Shown: in pieces, positions 18,262-27,989 of the stretch
Numbering within the stretch: position 1 is the first letter of the stretch
How the letters are laid out: each line of letters opens with the position of its first letter
Source of the DNA: Candidatus Riesia pediculischaeffi
GTDB lineage: Bacteria; Pseudomonadota; Gammaproteobacteria; Enterobacterales; Enterobacteriaceae
Direction: 5' to 3'
NCBI RefSeq assembly: GCF_002073895.1
Contig: NZ_CP012839.1
Coordinates: 20,464 to 84,463, forward strand
Length of the DNA stretch: 64,000 nt
Notes under the pieces: model-generated
Seen by the model: the letters and a program-made list of their open reading frames with translations, nothing else
Told to the model about the DNA's origin: nothing
Database searches by the model: none
Made by a program: the position numbers and the translations under genes

Positions 18262-19512
18262 TCATTGTTTTATTACCATTTTTCTTCTCTGCTCTTTCTT
18301 AGGTAAAGTGAACTGTAGAAGAATCACTCCGATACTTGCCGATATCCAGGATCCTAAGAATATTCCAACTCTAGAATAACTTAACAGATTATCATAACGA
18401 TATTGATCAAAAGTTATTCCCGCTATAAATATCGACATCGTGAAACTTATTCCACAAAGTATAGAAGTTGCAAATATTTGACTTATTTCGATTCTTTTTG
18501 GAAAGTTTACAACCTTTAATCTTAACATCAGCAAGATAGAAAGAAAGATTCCAGTTGGTTTTCCGATTACTAAAGCAGAGATAATACCGATTGATACCGT
18601 AGAAAATACTGTAGAAGATATGTTTGACAAAATTTCATTAAAATCAACTCCAGAGTTAGAAAATGCAAATATCGGTAAAACAAAGTAATTTACAAATAGA
18701 CGAAGTATTTTTTCAACATTCACAGAAATATCATCATATCTATCGATTGGAAGCATTAAGCCTACAATTACTCCAGATATGGTAGCTTGAACTCCAGAGA
18801 ATAACAAAAAGTACCATAATATGATGCCAAAAAATAAATAAGGTAGAATGTTTCTTACTTTACATGAACACATAAGAAACAATATTATAACCGGAAAAAT
18901 AGAAAGGAATAAATAAAGTAGGGAAATAGATTTAGAATAAAAAATAGAAACTATTAAGATCAAAATCAGATCATCTACAGTCGCTAGCGTAAGTAAAAAG
19001 ATTTTTAGTTCTTTCGAAACGCGATCTCCAAAAATAGAGATTACTCCTACGACAAATGCTATATCAGTAGCAGACGGGATAGCCCATCCTTTCCTGGTAA
19101 TCTCATTAGAATGGTTAAAAATAAGATAAATTACGATCGGAACGACAACTCCACCGATTGCTGAAAATATTGAAAAGATCGCTTGATCTCTTTTTCTTGA
19201 TGAACAATTTTTTGAAAATTCTCTCTTGATCTCCAAACCAACCGTTAAAAAAAATATACTCATCAATCCATCGTTGATCCAATTTAAAAAAGATTGGTCT
19301 ATTTTAATAATATTCCAAACATTAAAGGATATAGTAGCTCTCAAAATATCATAATATAGATCTTTACAGGAACTATTCGCAACATATAATGATAGAATGG
19401 TTGATATTACCAACAATAATCCTACGATTAAATCAGATAATAAAAACTTCCTCAAATGAAAAATGAATTTAAACATCATCTCTGAAAATTTCTGTGATAT
19501 TTCCAAAAACAT
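18262..19512 (-). CDS. nhaA: Na+/H+ antiporter NhaA
   Basis: NhaA exchanges two external protons for one internal sodium ion across the inner membrane. The 416-residue protein contains about twelve hydrophobic segments. The transport motifs are 'TDIAFVVGV', the paired aspartates in 'LATVDDLILILIV', and the lysine in 'VIGKPTGIFLS'. The last part 'GILCGISFTMSIFIAG' is well conserved ('GISFTMSIFIAGITFDQ'). The start is uncertain: ATGs at 19479 and 19476 follow a GAG and align with the E. coli N-terminus better than the ATG at 19512. It sits next to dnaJ as in E. coli. Confidence 0.93.
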   Translation of the reverse strand: MFLEISQKFSEMMFKFIFHLRKFLLSDLIVGLLLVISTILSLYVANSSCKDLYYDILRATISFNVWNIIKIDQSFLNWINDGLMSIFFLTVGLEIKREFSKNCSSRKRDQAIFSIFSAIGGVVVPIVIYLIFNHSNEITRKGWAIPSATDIAFVVGVISIFGDRVSKELKIFLLTLATVDDLILILIVSIFYSKSISLLYLFLSIFPVIILFLMCSCKVRNILPYLFFGIILWYFLLFSGVQATISGVIVGLMLPIDRYDDISVNVEKILRLFVNYFVLPIFAFSNSGVDFNEILSNISSTVFSTVSIGIISALVIGKPTGIFLSILLMLRLKVVNFPKRIEISQIFATSILCGISFTMSIFIAGITFDQYRYDNLLSYSRVGIFLGSWISASIGVILLQFTLPKKEQRRKMVIKQ

Positions 19513-19739
19513 TAGAATAAGATAGAAATCCGTTCATCGAAACATATAAAAATCACCAATAAAATAGAGCAGTTGAAAGACATGATAAGAAAAGTATCGC
19601 AAAATAAAATTTATACCTTACAATTCAAAAAAATAAATCAATAAAATGTACCTCATTTTTTTGAATAAAAAACCTATCTTTCAAGATCAAGGAGCGTAAA
19701 AAATACTAATTCGATAAAAACATTAAATTTATTAAAATA

Positions 19740-20885
19740 TCATCTCCTTGAATTCCTTTTTAAAAAAACCTTCAATCTTTCTAAGAAATTGTTAGAAATC
19801 GGATTGTTCTGTCGACAACCTATTTTCTTTTCGGTTATTTCTTTAAATTTCCCCAAAAGTTTCTTTTGACTCTCGTTCAGACAAACTGGAGTTTCTATCA
19901 GAACCTTACATATTAAGTCTCCCATATGATATGAAGAACATATCCCATTTCCTTTTATTCTAAACATCCTGCCAGTCTGAGTTTCAGGAGGAATTCTCAA
20001 TGAAACTACCCCACCCTTTATTGTTGGAACATCTACTTCTCCACCTAATGAAGCCGTTACGAAATCAATTGGAATCTCACAATATAAATCGTTCTTCTCT
20101 CTCCAAAAAATCTCATGTTTTTTTACATTAATACGAACGTATAGATCACCGTTCGATCCTCCATTTTTTCCACTTTCTCCTTCTCCACTAAGACGAATTC
20201 TACTTCCATTACAAACCCCCGAAGGAATTTTGACCGACAATACCTTATATCTCTTAACTTCCCCATTTCCATTGCATTTGTTACAAATATCTTGCACGAT
20301 CCTACCTTTACCTAAACAACTTGAACATGTCTGTTGTACGGTAAAGAAACCTTGTCTTGTTTGAATTTGACCTAATCCATTACAACTTGCACAAGTGATC
20401 AAATGAGTACCAAACTTCGATCCATTTCCATTACAAGAACGGCACATAACTAACTTCGGTATCCTGATCTCCTTTAAAACTCCAAACACCGATTCTTCCA
20501 AAGAAAGAGAAATCTCATATTGTAAATCCGATCCCCTACTTCTATACGAACGCTTATTTCCTCCAAATATATCTCCAAAAACATCGCCAAATATATCTCC
20601 GAAATCTGATGTACTTCCAGAAGAAAAATCGTTATTAAATCCACCGTTCATCTTGATTTGATCAAAAGCAGAATGACCGTACTGGTCATACGTAGATCTT
20701 TTTTGTGGATCTGATAATATCTCATAAGCTTCTTTAATTTCTTTAAAACGATCTTCTGAATGCTTATTTCCTTTATTACGATCTGGATGATATTTCATAG
20801 CTAATCTTTTATACGCTTTTTTAATATCCTTATCTTCAGCATCGTTAGGAATACCTAATATTTCGTAATAGTTTCTTGTTGTCAT
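19740..20885 (-). CDS. dnaJ: Co-chaperone DnaJ (Hsp40)
   Basis: DnaJ delivers unfolded proteins to DnaK and stimulates its ATPase. From the ATG at 20885 the protein has 381 residues beginning '[12 protein letters not shown]'. The J domain carries the HPD in 'MKYHPDRN', then a Gly/Phe-rich region, four zinc-binding repeats ('CRSCNGNG', 'CASCNGLG', 'CSSCLGKG', 'CNKCNGNG') and the two beta-barrel domains. An upstream ATG at 20945 would add 20 hydrophobic residues and overlap the dnaK-dnaJ hairpin, so it is rejected. It is cotranscribed with dnaK. Confidence 0.96.
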   Translation of the reverse strand: MTTRNYYEILGIPNDAEDKDIKKAYKRLAMKYHPDRNKGNKHSEDRFKEIKEAYEILSDPQKRSTYDQYGHSAFDQIKMNGGFNNDFSSGSTSDFGDIFGDVFGDIFGGNKRSYRSRGSDLQYEISLSLEESVFGVLKEIRIPKLVMCRSCNGNGSKFGTHLITCASCNGLGQIQTRQGFFTVQQTCSSCLGKGRIVQDICNKCNGNGEVKRYKVLSVKIPSGVCNGSRIRLSGEGESGKNGGSNGDLYVRINVKKHEIFWREKNDLYCEIPIDFVTASLGGEVDVPTIKGGVVSLRIPPETQTGRMFRIKGNGICSSYHMGDLICKVLIETPVCLNESQKKLLGKFKEITEKKIGCRQNNPISNNFLERLKVFLKRNSRR

Positions 20886-20917
20886 TCTATTTGCCACAGA
20901 AATAAATATAGAAATAA

Positions 20918-20940
20918 GGGCGACGAGAAACTCGACGCCC
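20918..20940 (-). terminator. GC-rich hairpin between dnaK and dnaJ (attenuator or processing site)
   Basis: The transcript can form 5 bp (GGGCG/CGCCC) plus 4 bp (CGAG/CTCG) around one T-T mismatch, with a three-base loop. A T-rich run (TTATTTCTAT) follows. It is the most GC-rich short stretch in this neighbourhood and lies 25 bases after the dnaK stop, where E. coli also has a GC-rich hairpin. It probably lowers dnaJ expression relative to dnaK or protects the dnaK 3' end. Confidence 0.7.
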
Positions 20941-20964
20941 ATCAATGATTAAACAATATTCTTA

Positions 20965-22893
20965 CTATTTTTTGTTATGATCTTTTACTTCTTCAAATTC
21001 AGCATCTACTATATTTTCCTTATTGTTCTCTTTTTTGGAAGAAAAATCATTCTGATTCTTTTGATTATCTTCTGTACTTTTATTATCTTTATATTTCTCC
21101 AACAGTTTAGAGGATGAGTTAATTACATCTTGGATGCTGCTTTCTATTTTCTGTTTATCCTCAGTTTTGATATGCATTTCTAGAATATTTAGATGTTTTT
21201 CTAAATCTTGTTTTTCTTCAGATGTTACCCCGCTGATCTCTGCAAGTTGCTTTCTAGTACTATGAATTAACTGATCTGCCTGGTTTTTAACCCTAACTAA
21301 TTCTTCAAATTTTCGATCAGATTCTGCATTTACTTTTGCATCATTCACCATCTTTCTTATTTCTTCTTCTCGCAATCCAGAAGAAGCCTTAATAGCTATT
21401 TTCTGTTCTCTCCCTGTTTTTTTATCTTTTGCAGAGACATGAAGAATACCATCTGCATCAATATCAAATGTTACTTCAATTTGAGGAATGCCTCTCGGAG
21501 CTGGTTGGATACCATCTAAGTTGAATTGACCAAGAGACTTATTATCAGAAGATCGTTTTCTTTCTCCTTGAAGGATATGTATTGTAACAGCAGATTGATT
21601 ATCTTCTGCAGTGGAGAATATTTGACTATGTTTGGTCGGAACAGTAGTATTCTTAGAAATCAGAGTTGTCATTACTCCACCCATCGTTTCTATTCCAAGC
21701 GACAACGGTGTTACATCCAATAATAAAACATCCTTTACATCCCCTGCTAAAACACCGCCCTGTACGGCAGCACCGATTGCAACTGCTTCATCAGGATTAA
21801 CATCCTTTCTAGGATCTTTCCCAAAAAAATCAGCTACAGCTCGTTGAACCATTGGCATTCTAGTTTGACCACCAACTAAAATAACATCTTGGATTTGACC
21901 AATACTAAGATTCGCATCTTTTAGAGCTATCTCAACAGGATTCATTGATCTTCGAATCAAATCCTCTACTAAAGACTCCAATTTAGCCCTCGTAACCTTT
22001 ATGTTCATATGTTTAGGTCCAGAAGAATCTGCCGTAATATACGGTAAATTAACTTCAGTCTGATGAGAAGACGAAAGTTCAATTTTAGATTTTTCTGCAG
22101 ATTCCTTGAGTCTTTGCATGGCTAAAGGATCATTTTTCAAATCGAAACCACTCTCCTTTCTAAATTCATTGACTAGGTAGTTTATTAATCTATTATCAAA
22201 ATCTTCTCCTCCAAGATGGGTATCTCCATTTGTAGCAAGAACTTCATACGTTTTTTCTCCATCCACTTCATCTATTTCAATAATAGAAATATCAAACGTT
22301 CCTCCTCCAAGATCATAAACAGCAACTATTCTATTTCCAATCCCTTTGTCTAATCCATATGCTAGGGCTGCAGCGGTCGGTTCATTAATTATTCTTTTTA
22401 CATTCAAACCCGCGATTCTTCCTGCGTCTTTTGTAGACTGTCTTTGAACATCGTTAAAATATGCAGGTACCGTAATTACCGCATCAGAAACCTTTTCTCC
22501 AAGATAATCCTCAGCTGTTTTTTTCATTTTTTTTAAAATTTCTGCAGAAATTTGAGGTGGAGCAATTTTTTTTCCTTTAACTTCGATCCAAGCGTCTCCA
22601 TTTTCTGCTTCTATAATCTTATACGGTAGAATAGAAATATCTCTTTGCACCTCTTCTTCTTGAAATCTACGTCCAATTAATCTTTTAATTGCAAAAAGAG
22701 TATTCTTTGGGTTTGTCACAGCTTGTCTCTTTGCCGGCTGTCCTACCAATATCTCTCCTTCTTGAGAATAAGCGATTATAGATGGAGTAGTTCGATCTCC
22801 CTCACTGTTTTCCAACACTTTAGCATGCCCTCCATCCATAGTAGCTACGCAAGAGTTTGTCGTTCCAAGATCAATTCCAATAATTTTTCCCAT
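20965..22893 (-). CDS. dnaK: Chaperone DnaK (Hsp70)
   Basis: DnaK binds exposed hydrophobic peptides in an ATP-controlled cycle with DnaJ and GrpE. The 642-residue protein (E. coli 638) has '[12 protein letters not shown]' at the N-terminus, '[16 protein letters not shown]' near residue 190, '[11 protein letters not shown]' near 340, the interdomain linker '[16 protein letters not shown]' and a C-terminus with EEVKD, the motif that contacts co-chaperones. An RBS (GGAGG) precedes the ATG. Its sequence is less A+T-biased than its neighbours. A sigma-32-type promoter lies about 130 bases upstream. Confidence 0.98.
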   Translation of the reverse strand: MGKIIGIDLGTTNSCVATMDGGHAKVLENSEGDRTTPSIIAYSQEGEILVGQPAKRQAVTNPKNTLFAIKRLIGRRFQEEEVQRDISILPYKIIEAENGDAWIEVKGKKIAPPQISAEILKKMKKTAEDYLGEKVSDAVITVPAYFNDVQRQSTKDAGRIAGLNVKRIINEPTAAALAYGLDKGIGNRIVAVYDLGGGTFDISIIEIDEVDGEKTYEVLATNGDTHLGGEDFDNRLINYLVNEFRKESGFDLKNDPLAMQRLKESAEKSKIELSSSHQTEVNLPYITADSSGPKHMNIKVTRAKLESLVEDLIRRSMNPVEIALKDANLSIGQIQDVILVGGQTRMPMVQRAVADFFGKDPRKDVNPDEAVAIGAAVQGGVLAGDVKDVLLLDVTPLSLGIETMGGVMTTLISKNTTVPTKHSQIFSTAEDNQSAVTIHILQGERKRSSDNKSLGQFNLDGIQPAPRGIPQIEVTFDIDADGILHVSAKDKKTGREQKIAIKASSGLREEEIRKMVNDAKVNAESDRKFEELVRVKNQADQLIHSTRKQLAEISGVTSEEKQDLEKHLNILEMHIKTEDKQKIESSIQDVINSSSKLLEKYKDNKSTEDNQKNQNDFSSKKENNKENIVDAEFEEVKDHNKK

Positions 22894-23247
22894 TCAGTTC
22901 CTCCAAATCTAATAATTTTTAACTGCAGTCCTTTCAATGATCACTAACATGATTTTTATGAAACTCATTTGAATATCAAGAACATGTATTTCATACAGAA
23001 AGATTTTCACCTCAATATGAGAGATTGGGGCATTCATCATGTTCGTCAAGGGCAGAAGAAAAAAAATTCTTTTAATAGAGAAGATGTAGGAATAGTACCA
23101 AAAAAATTTTTTAAATATTTTAGAAAAGAAAAGTTAAATAACCGAATTTTTATATATCAAAAGTAACGAAAGGAACATTCATTTTTAAAAATGAGCAAAT
23201 CTCAAACACTATTTTTCACAACTAAACAATATGATCAAAAAATATTT
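22894..23247. other. dnaK leader and promoter region, otherwise empty
   Basis: This is the 354-base gap between dnaK and talB. The only identifiable element is the heat-shock promoter at 23022-23050. A 65-codon plus-strand frame that spans the promoter has no family resemblance and no good RBS, and is not called. In E. coli mog, satP and yaaW-yaaI occupy this interval. Confidence 0.6.
23022..23050 (-). promoter_or_regulatory. Sigma-32 (RpoH) heat-shock promoter of dnaKJ
   Basis: On the minus strand CTTGAC (23050-23045) and CCCCAATCT (23030-23022) are separated by exactly 14 bases. The E. coli dnaK P1 promoter has CTTGAT and CCCCATTTA with the same 14-base spacing. A run of four C in this A+T-rich intergenic sequence is itself unusual. 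The position, about 130 bases before the dnaK ATG, fits. It implies that rpoH is retained elsewhere in the genome. Confidence 0.85.
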
Positions 23248-24206
23248 TTATAAAAATCTATCGAAGATAATTTTCTTTATTCGATTTTGATCAAGGAAGA
23301 ATTTATAAATCCCATTAGATAAATTAAAATTAGCCATGTTGTTAGAACAATGTTCCCAGTAAAAATCCGATTCTGTCATTTTACTACTTGTTTCACAGTA
23401 ACCCATTGAATATGAAATAGGGCTCATGTTGTTGTCTATTGTACCTGGAGAATTTTTTAACTCTTGTAGCAAATATGACGGAATAGTCAAATAATCACAC
23501 CAAGAAAGATCAAAGATATGATTGATGTTTCGAATACTTGCTCCGATAATATTCGTGCGATACTTATTGATTTTATAATACTCATAAACTTCTTTTACAA
23601 AGCTAACTCCAGGATCTTTTAGAGGGAGATCGAAACTCTCTTCATCTTTATTTTTCTGATACCAATCGGTAATTCTTCCAACAAAAGGAGAAATAGAATG
23701 AACTTTAGAAATTGCGCAAGCTTTCGCCTGCGCAAGAGAAAATAATAATGTTAAATTACAGTTAATTCCGATATCTTCCAATCCGCTTGTATACCTTGCC
23801 AAGTGGCGGCGATTTTAATTAACACTCGATCTCTCTGTATACCTTCCTTTTCTAATTTATGAATAACATCTTTAGATTTAGTGAAACAATAATCTTCATC
23901 ATAAGAGAATCTTGAATCGATCTCTATTGATATTCTACCGGGAACTATCTTAAGAATCTCTAATGTCAATTTAACCAAGATAATATTGTACAAATCGGAG
24001 ATAATCTCTTTTTCAGGAAGATTTCTAAAATCAAACGAAGAAAAAATATCTTTTATAAAATAACTATTTTTACGATCTTCAACGAATCTAAGTATCGAAG
24101 AAGGATTGGTGGTGACATCGTGAGGTTGATATCTTCGAATATCTTCTATATCTGATGTGTCAGCCATCACGTTTGTTATGTTTTTTAAGGAATCTAATTT
24201 ATTCAT
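23248..24206 (-). pseudogene. talB: Transaldolase, frameshifted
   Basis: Transaldolase moves a dihydroxyacetone unit between sugar phosphates in the pentose-phosphate pathway. The 5' frame (24206 to about 23790) matches E. coli TalB from 'LKNITNVMADTSDI' through the Schiff-base lysine in 'ILIKIAATWQGIQ'. The 3' frame resumes with 'GINCNLTLLFSLAQAKACA' and runs to the end ('FLDQNRIKKII'). The frame must shift between about 23771 and 23790, where the sequence is also about two codons shorter than E. coli. No homopolymer lies at the break, so polymerase slippage is not an obvious rescue. Otherwise it is full length, suggesting a recent break or a sequence error. Confidence 0.88.
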
Positions 24207-24386
24207 ATTGATATTCTGCTTTATACGAAAGTTAAAATTATTTCATGTATCAGAATAAAATGTTTCCACTCAATGAGATATGATATTTGAATAATTAACG
24301 ATATCGCGATGATTTTTCTCAATCAGTCAAAAGTTTTAAAAGACCGCGTTTAAATGACAGAACAAGGCCATCAAAAATACACAACT

Positions 24387-25792
24387 TCATTCTTCTTTTT
24401 TAAAGAAGAATTGATGACATAGTCTTAATGTATCATTTGCAAGATCATCTTGAACAACAATGGACATTACTGGATCAAAACGATCTGTAAGGACTAAATA
24501 TATTTTTATATCATAAGAACTTAAAAAGTTTGATAAATTTTTTAAATTTTCCTCGTAAGAAATATTTAAACCTCCAATTATCGATATGATAGACAATTTT
24601 TCTACTATAGTAAAACTTTTTATTTCGTTTTCTTTCTTATCAAACATGAAATTCCTTTTCAATATGTAACAAACACTCTTTTTTTTATGAAAATACAAAT
24701 GTAATTCCTGTTTCTTTGGATTTCGAAGATTTTTAGAAGTTATTATTAATATTTTAAACTCAAAAAATTTGTTAAAAATTCTACATTTAATTTTTTCTAT
24801 AATCTTCTTATTATCGCTATAAATTACAACAACTACTATATTTTTGATACTCGTAATTCCCTTTACTGCCATTAAACAATTTATATTTTTTGAAACATTG
24901 GAGATCAGCGTTCCTGTTGAATGCGGAGAAAAAGTGTTTTTGATAACACATGGAATATTGAACTTACGAATCGGATAAACTGCTCTGTGATGCAATACAT
25001 TTGCTCCAAATTTAGAAAGTAAAATCGCATCTTTATAAGAAATTCTTTTAATCAAATGAGAACATTTAACAATATTTGGATCACAAGAATATATGCCGTT
25101 TACGTCCTTCCATATTTCGCAAATGTCTGCTCTTAAACATACGGAAAGAACAGATGCAGAATAATCTGATCCATTTCTTCCAAGAGTAACAATTTCTTTT
25201 TTGTTGTTTACAGCTACGAATCCAGCCATTAAAATGATGTGGTCTTGTGAGATTTTTAATGAGGAAAATTGATTAATTGATTTGTCTAAGTTAATTTTAA
25301 CGTCTAGATAGTTCGTACAATCGGAAAGTAAAAATTTGATTGGGTTAACAACTGTTGTAGGATAACCGAAAGAATAGAAGATTTCCGACATGATATCAAC
25401 CGATAACTTTTCTCCCATATACATCAATCTAGGATGGATCGTTTCTGAAAGATTTGCTAATCCAACAGAAATTTTTCTTAATTTGTCATAAAAAAAATTA
25501 ATTTCCTTTTCCACCTTAAATTTAATCTTCATAAATCTAAAATGAGAACGATGTATTTTTAATTGTGAAATGAGAGAAAAAAAAAATCCTCAATCCTCCG
25601 AACATGAAATAAAATGTTACCGTTCTTATTTGCTGCTTCAATCGCTTCTAGAATAAAATCTGTTAATCTTCCAGGGGCCGACAATACGATTGCGATCGGT
25701 TCGTATTGAAATTTCTCTATTATGATTTTAGCTACATGAATCATATTTCTATGATCTGCAAGAGATGTTCCTCCAAATTTTAAAACTTTCAT
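24387..25792 (-). pseudogene. thrA: Aspartokinase (ThrA N-terminal half), frame broken at a T10 run
   Basis: Aspartokinase phosphorylates aspartate, the entry to diaminopimelate, lysine, threonine and methionine. The first frame (25792-25559) begins 'MKVLKFGGTSLAD'. The second (25532-24387) carries 'MGEKLSVDIM', 'LGRNGSDYSASV', 'GVYSCDPN' and two ACT regulatory domains. They are joined by a run of ten T on the coding strand (25577-25586). One extra T keeps the frame open across the gap and aligns residue by residue with E. coli ThrA. The protein ends at the junction where the homoserine dehydrogenase domain should start, and thrB and thrC do not follow. RNA polymerase slippage at the run could still give a working kinase. 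About 465 residues are expected. Confidence 0.88.
25577..25586 (-). repeat. Ten-base homopolymer at the thrA frame break
   Basis: There are ten A on the plus strand, T10 in the coding sense. Reading it as eleven joins the two thrA frames. Runs of this length are known slippage sites for RNA polymerase and also common places for sequencing error. Confidence 0.8.
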
Positions 25793-27146
25793 AGAATTTC
25801 CTAGAATTTAATTTTTTAATCTTTTATACGAAAAACATTTCATTTATTTAAAAATGAAAATCGATTTAAAGTTTATTTTTAGAAGATTTTGATATGTTAT
25901 TATATATAAAAAAGTGATCTATTAACTTTTAAAACGGTAATCTATATGGACGTATAAGAAATCAGATAGATTTATGAGATTTGAAAGATAATTTTTAACA
26001 CGTTCCTATGAACCATATAAGAAGAATTCTTATCATTTTAAAAAACATTGGAAACGGAAATAAAATTGTAAATAATCATATTTTCTAAAAATATCGACGT
26101 TGCACTCTCGTGTGTATAAACATTAAAATAACCACGAAAGATATGATCTTTTTAACTTTGAATTAAGATGAAAAATTTTTATAAGATGGATCCTATGATG
26201 TAAAAGCAACGTTATTTAATCGAAATATAGAAAAAAGATCAACTCTATAAAAACGTAGAGATAACATAAACATATCTTTAAATCATGAATTCAACTTTTA
26301 TAAGAACCATAAGTTCGTCTCTATTCGTAGAACAATAAAAATTTTTGAAAAATAATGACTCTATTAATGATTGATCGTTAAAAACGATCAACAACATAAA
26401 TAAAATAATTTCAACGATTCATTAAGTTCCTGAAAGTAAATTCATTAAATCAATGTAACATAACACAACTGAAATAACTTAACAGATGAACAAAATCACT
26501 ATATTAAACATTTTCAATCATTTAATTTTACAAAAAAAAAAAGATATAAAAAATTAAAAAAGATATCGAAGGTATAGATGATCATTAAAACTATCTAATA
26601 TTTTTAAAATTGAAACATATCGAAGTATTTTCTTACATGAGTGTAACAATGTGTTTTGTTCTTAAAGAACATGAGGTTTGATCCCATGTGTTAAGGTTTC
26701 AATTTAGTGTATAAAGAACAAACGTCTTAAGGTTACAAAAATAAGAGATCTACAACGGTAAGAATACTTTTCGTATTAAATGATACGTGATCCAATTCTT
26801 TTAATTTTTTTAGTTTTGATCGAGAAATATGATTGATAATACTATCAATATTTTCAAAAAAATTAAATCTGAAATACGATTGGTAAAGAATATATTAAAT
26901 ATATGCGATGTAATCATGATATTTTTTATAGAATAAGGGTTAAATACAAGAATTATATCTCAAAATATTTACTAAATTTTAGTTGTTATTACAGAAGTTG
27001 ATAGAAGAAATATAGAGAAAGGAAATTACTAATTTCAACATATTAAAATATAATAAATCACACTGCATGACGATAAATTCCTAGATTTTTTATAAAAGCG
27101 ATCTACTATAAAACATTATAAATCTAACACAATCCTATACCATTTT
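25793..27146. other. Long spacer between thrA and ubiE
   Basis: This holds 1354 A+T-rich bases with no convincing protein or tRNA gene. I searched for RNase P, 4.5S and tmRNA core motifs by eye and saw none. No threonine/isoleucine-rich leader peptide before thrA was found. One notable structure is a perfect 10-bp inverted repeat (26607-26616 with 26696-26705) enclosing two smaller hairpins. This spacer is a rearrangement boundary relative to E. coli. Confidence 0.5.
26607..26705. other. Candidate structured RNA or nested inverted repeat
   Basis: AAATTGAAAC at 26607-26616 pairs perfectly with GTTTCAATTT at 26696-26705. Inside the 79-base loop lie a GTTCT/AGAAC hairpin (about 26668-26680) and a bulged hairpin with arms ACATG and CATGT (about 26679-26699) around GG-TTTGAT-CC. 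The GG-TTTGAT-CC resembles a tRNA T-arm, but no acceptor, D or anticodon arm fits. No family is recognised. Confidence 0.3.
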
Positions 27147-27863
27147 ATGTTTAATAAAATATCTGATGAATATATCAAATCTGTATTTGATCATGCTGCA
27201 AAGAAATATGACGTAATGAACGATATAATGTCGGTTGGTATGCATAGGATGTGGAAAAATTTTATGGTAAAAATCTGTAACCCAAAACCACATTCTATCG
27301 TTCTGGACTTGGCCGGAGGTACGGGTGATTTAACAATAAAATTTGCACAAAAGCTTAAAGATTCTGGAAAAATATTTTTAGTTGATTCCAACAAATCAAT
27401 GTTAACAGTCGGAAAAAAAAAAATACGAAATTTCGGTCTAATAAAAAATATATATTATATTCAAGCTTCTGCAGAAAATTTACCTTTTGCAAATTTTTCC
27501 TTTGATGTAGCAGCAATTTCATTCGGTCTAAGAAATATGTGTAATCAAGAGAAATCTCTTAGATCTGTTTTCAGAGTTTTAAAAACAGGAGGAAAATTAG
27601 TGATATTAGAGTTCTCCAAACCTTATTCTGAAGTGTTAAAGAAATTATACTCTGTATATTCTTTTTCTTTTCCGTATGTTGGATTACTACTATTTAATAA
27701 CTCTTTTAGTTATCGTTATTTGATAAAATCAGTACAGACCTATTATGATCAAAAACATCTAAAAAAAATCATTAGAGCGTCTGGGTTTAATAAAATATCT
27801 CATTTTAATTTGCTTGGAGGTATAGCTTCGATTCATGTTGGATTCAAAACCACATTATATTAG
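27147..27863 (+). CDS. ubiE: Ubiquinone/menaquinone C-methyltransferase
   Basis: UbiE adds the C-2 methyl group to the demethylated ubiquinone ring with S-adenosylmethionine. The 238-residue product (E. coli 251) has 'FDHAAKKYDVMNDIMSVGMHR' near residue 13, SAM motif I 'VLDLAGGTGDLT' near residue 52, 'PFANFSFDVAAISFGLRN' near 115 and 'GGKLVILEFSKP' near 148. The C-terminal 'GGIASIHVGFK' is typical. The N-terminus is shorter than in E. coli. In E. coli ubiJ follows and then ubiB; here ubiJ is missing from the 126-base gap. Confidence 0.95.
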   Translation: MFNKISDEYIKSVFDHAAKKYDVMNDIMSVGMHRMWKNFMVKICNPKPHSIVLDLAGGTGDLTIKFAQKLKDSGKIFLVDSNKSMLTVGKKKIRNFGLIKNIYYIQASAENLPFANFSFDVAAISFGLRNMCNQEKSLRSVFRVLKTGGKLVILEFSKPYSEVLKKLYSVYSFSFPYVGLLLFNNSFSYRYLIKSVQTYYDQKHLKKIIRASGFNKISHFNLLGGIASIHVGFKTTLY

Positions 27864-27989
27864 ATACTTCATACAATCTGTTCTCTTTAAGTTAGAAAAA
27901 ATTCTTTTAAAAAGGGAATCATGCAGAAAGCTGATAGTAAAGTAAAAATTTTTAATATTTTATAACGATGAAGTAATTTCTGCACTACA

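Noticed and set aside
20886-20945. A longer N-terminus for dnaJ
   Set aside because: It would cross the dnaK-dnaJ hairpin and add a hydrophobic stretch absent from the family.
22969-23166. A 65-codon plus-strand frame upstream of dnaK
   Set aside because: It runs across the heat-shock promoter on the other strand and has no recognisable domain.
26660-26705. A tRNA gene suggested by GG-TTTGAT-CC
   Set aside because: A T-arm-like hairpin exists, but no acceptor stem, D-arm or anticodon arm fits around it.
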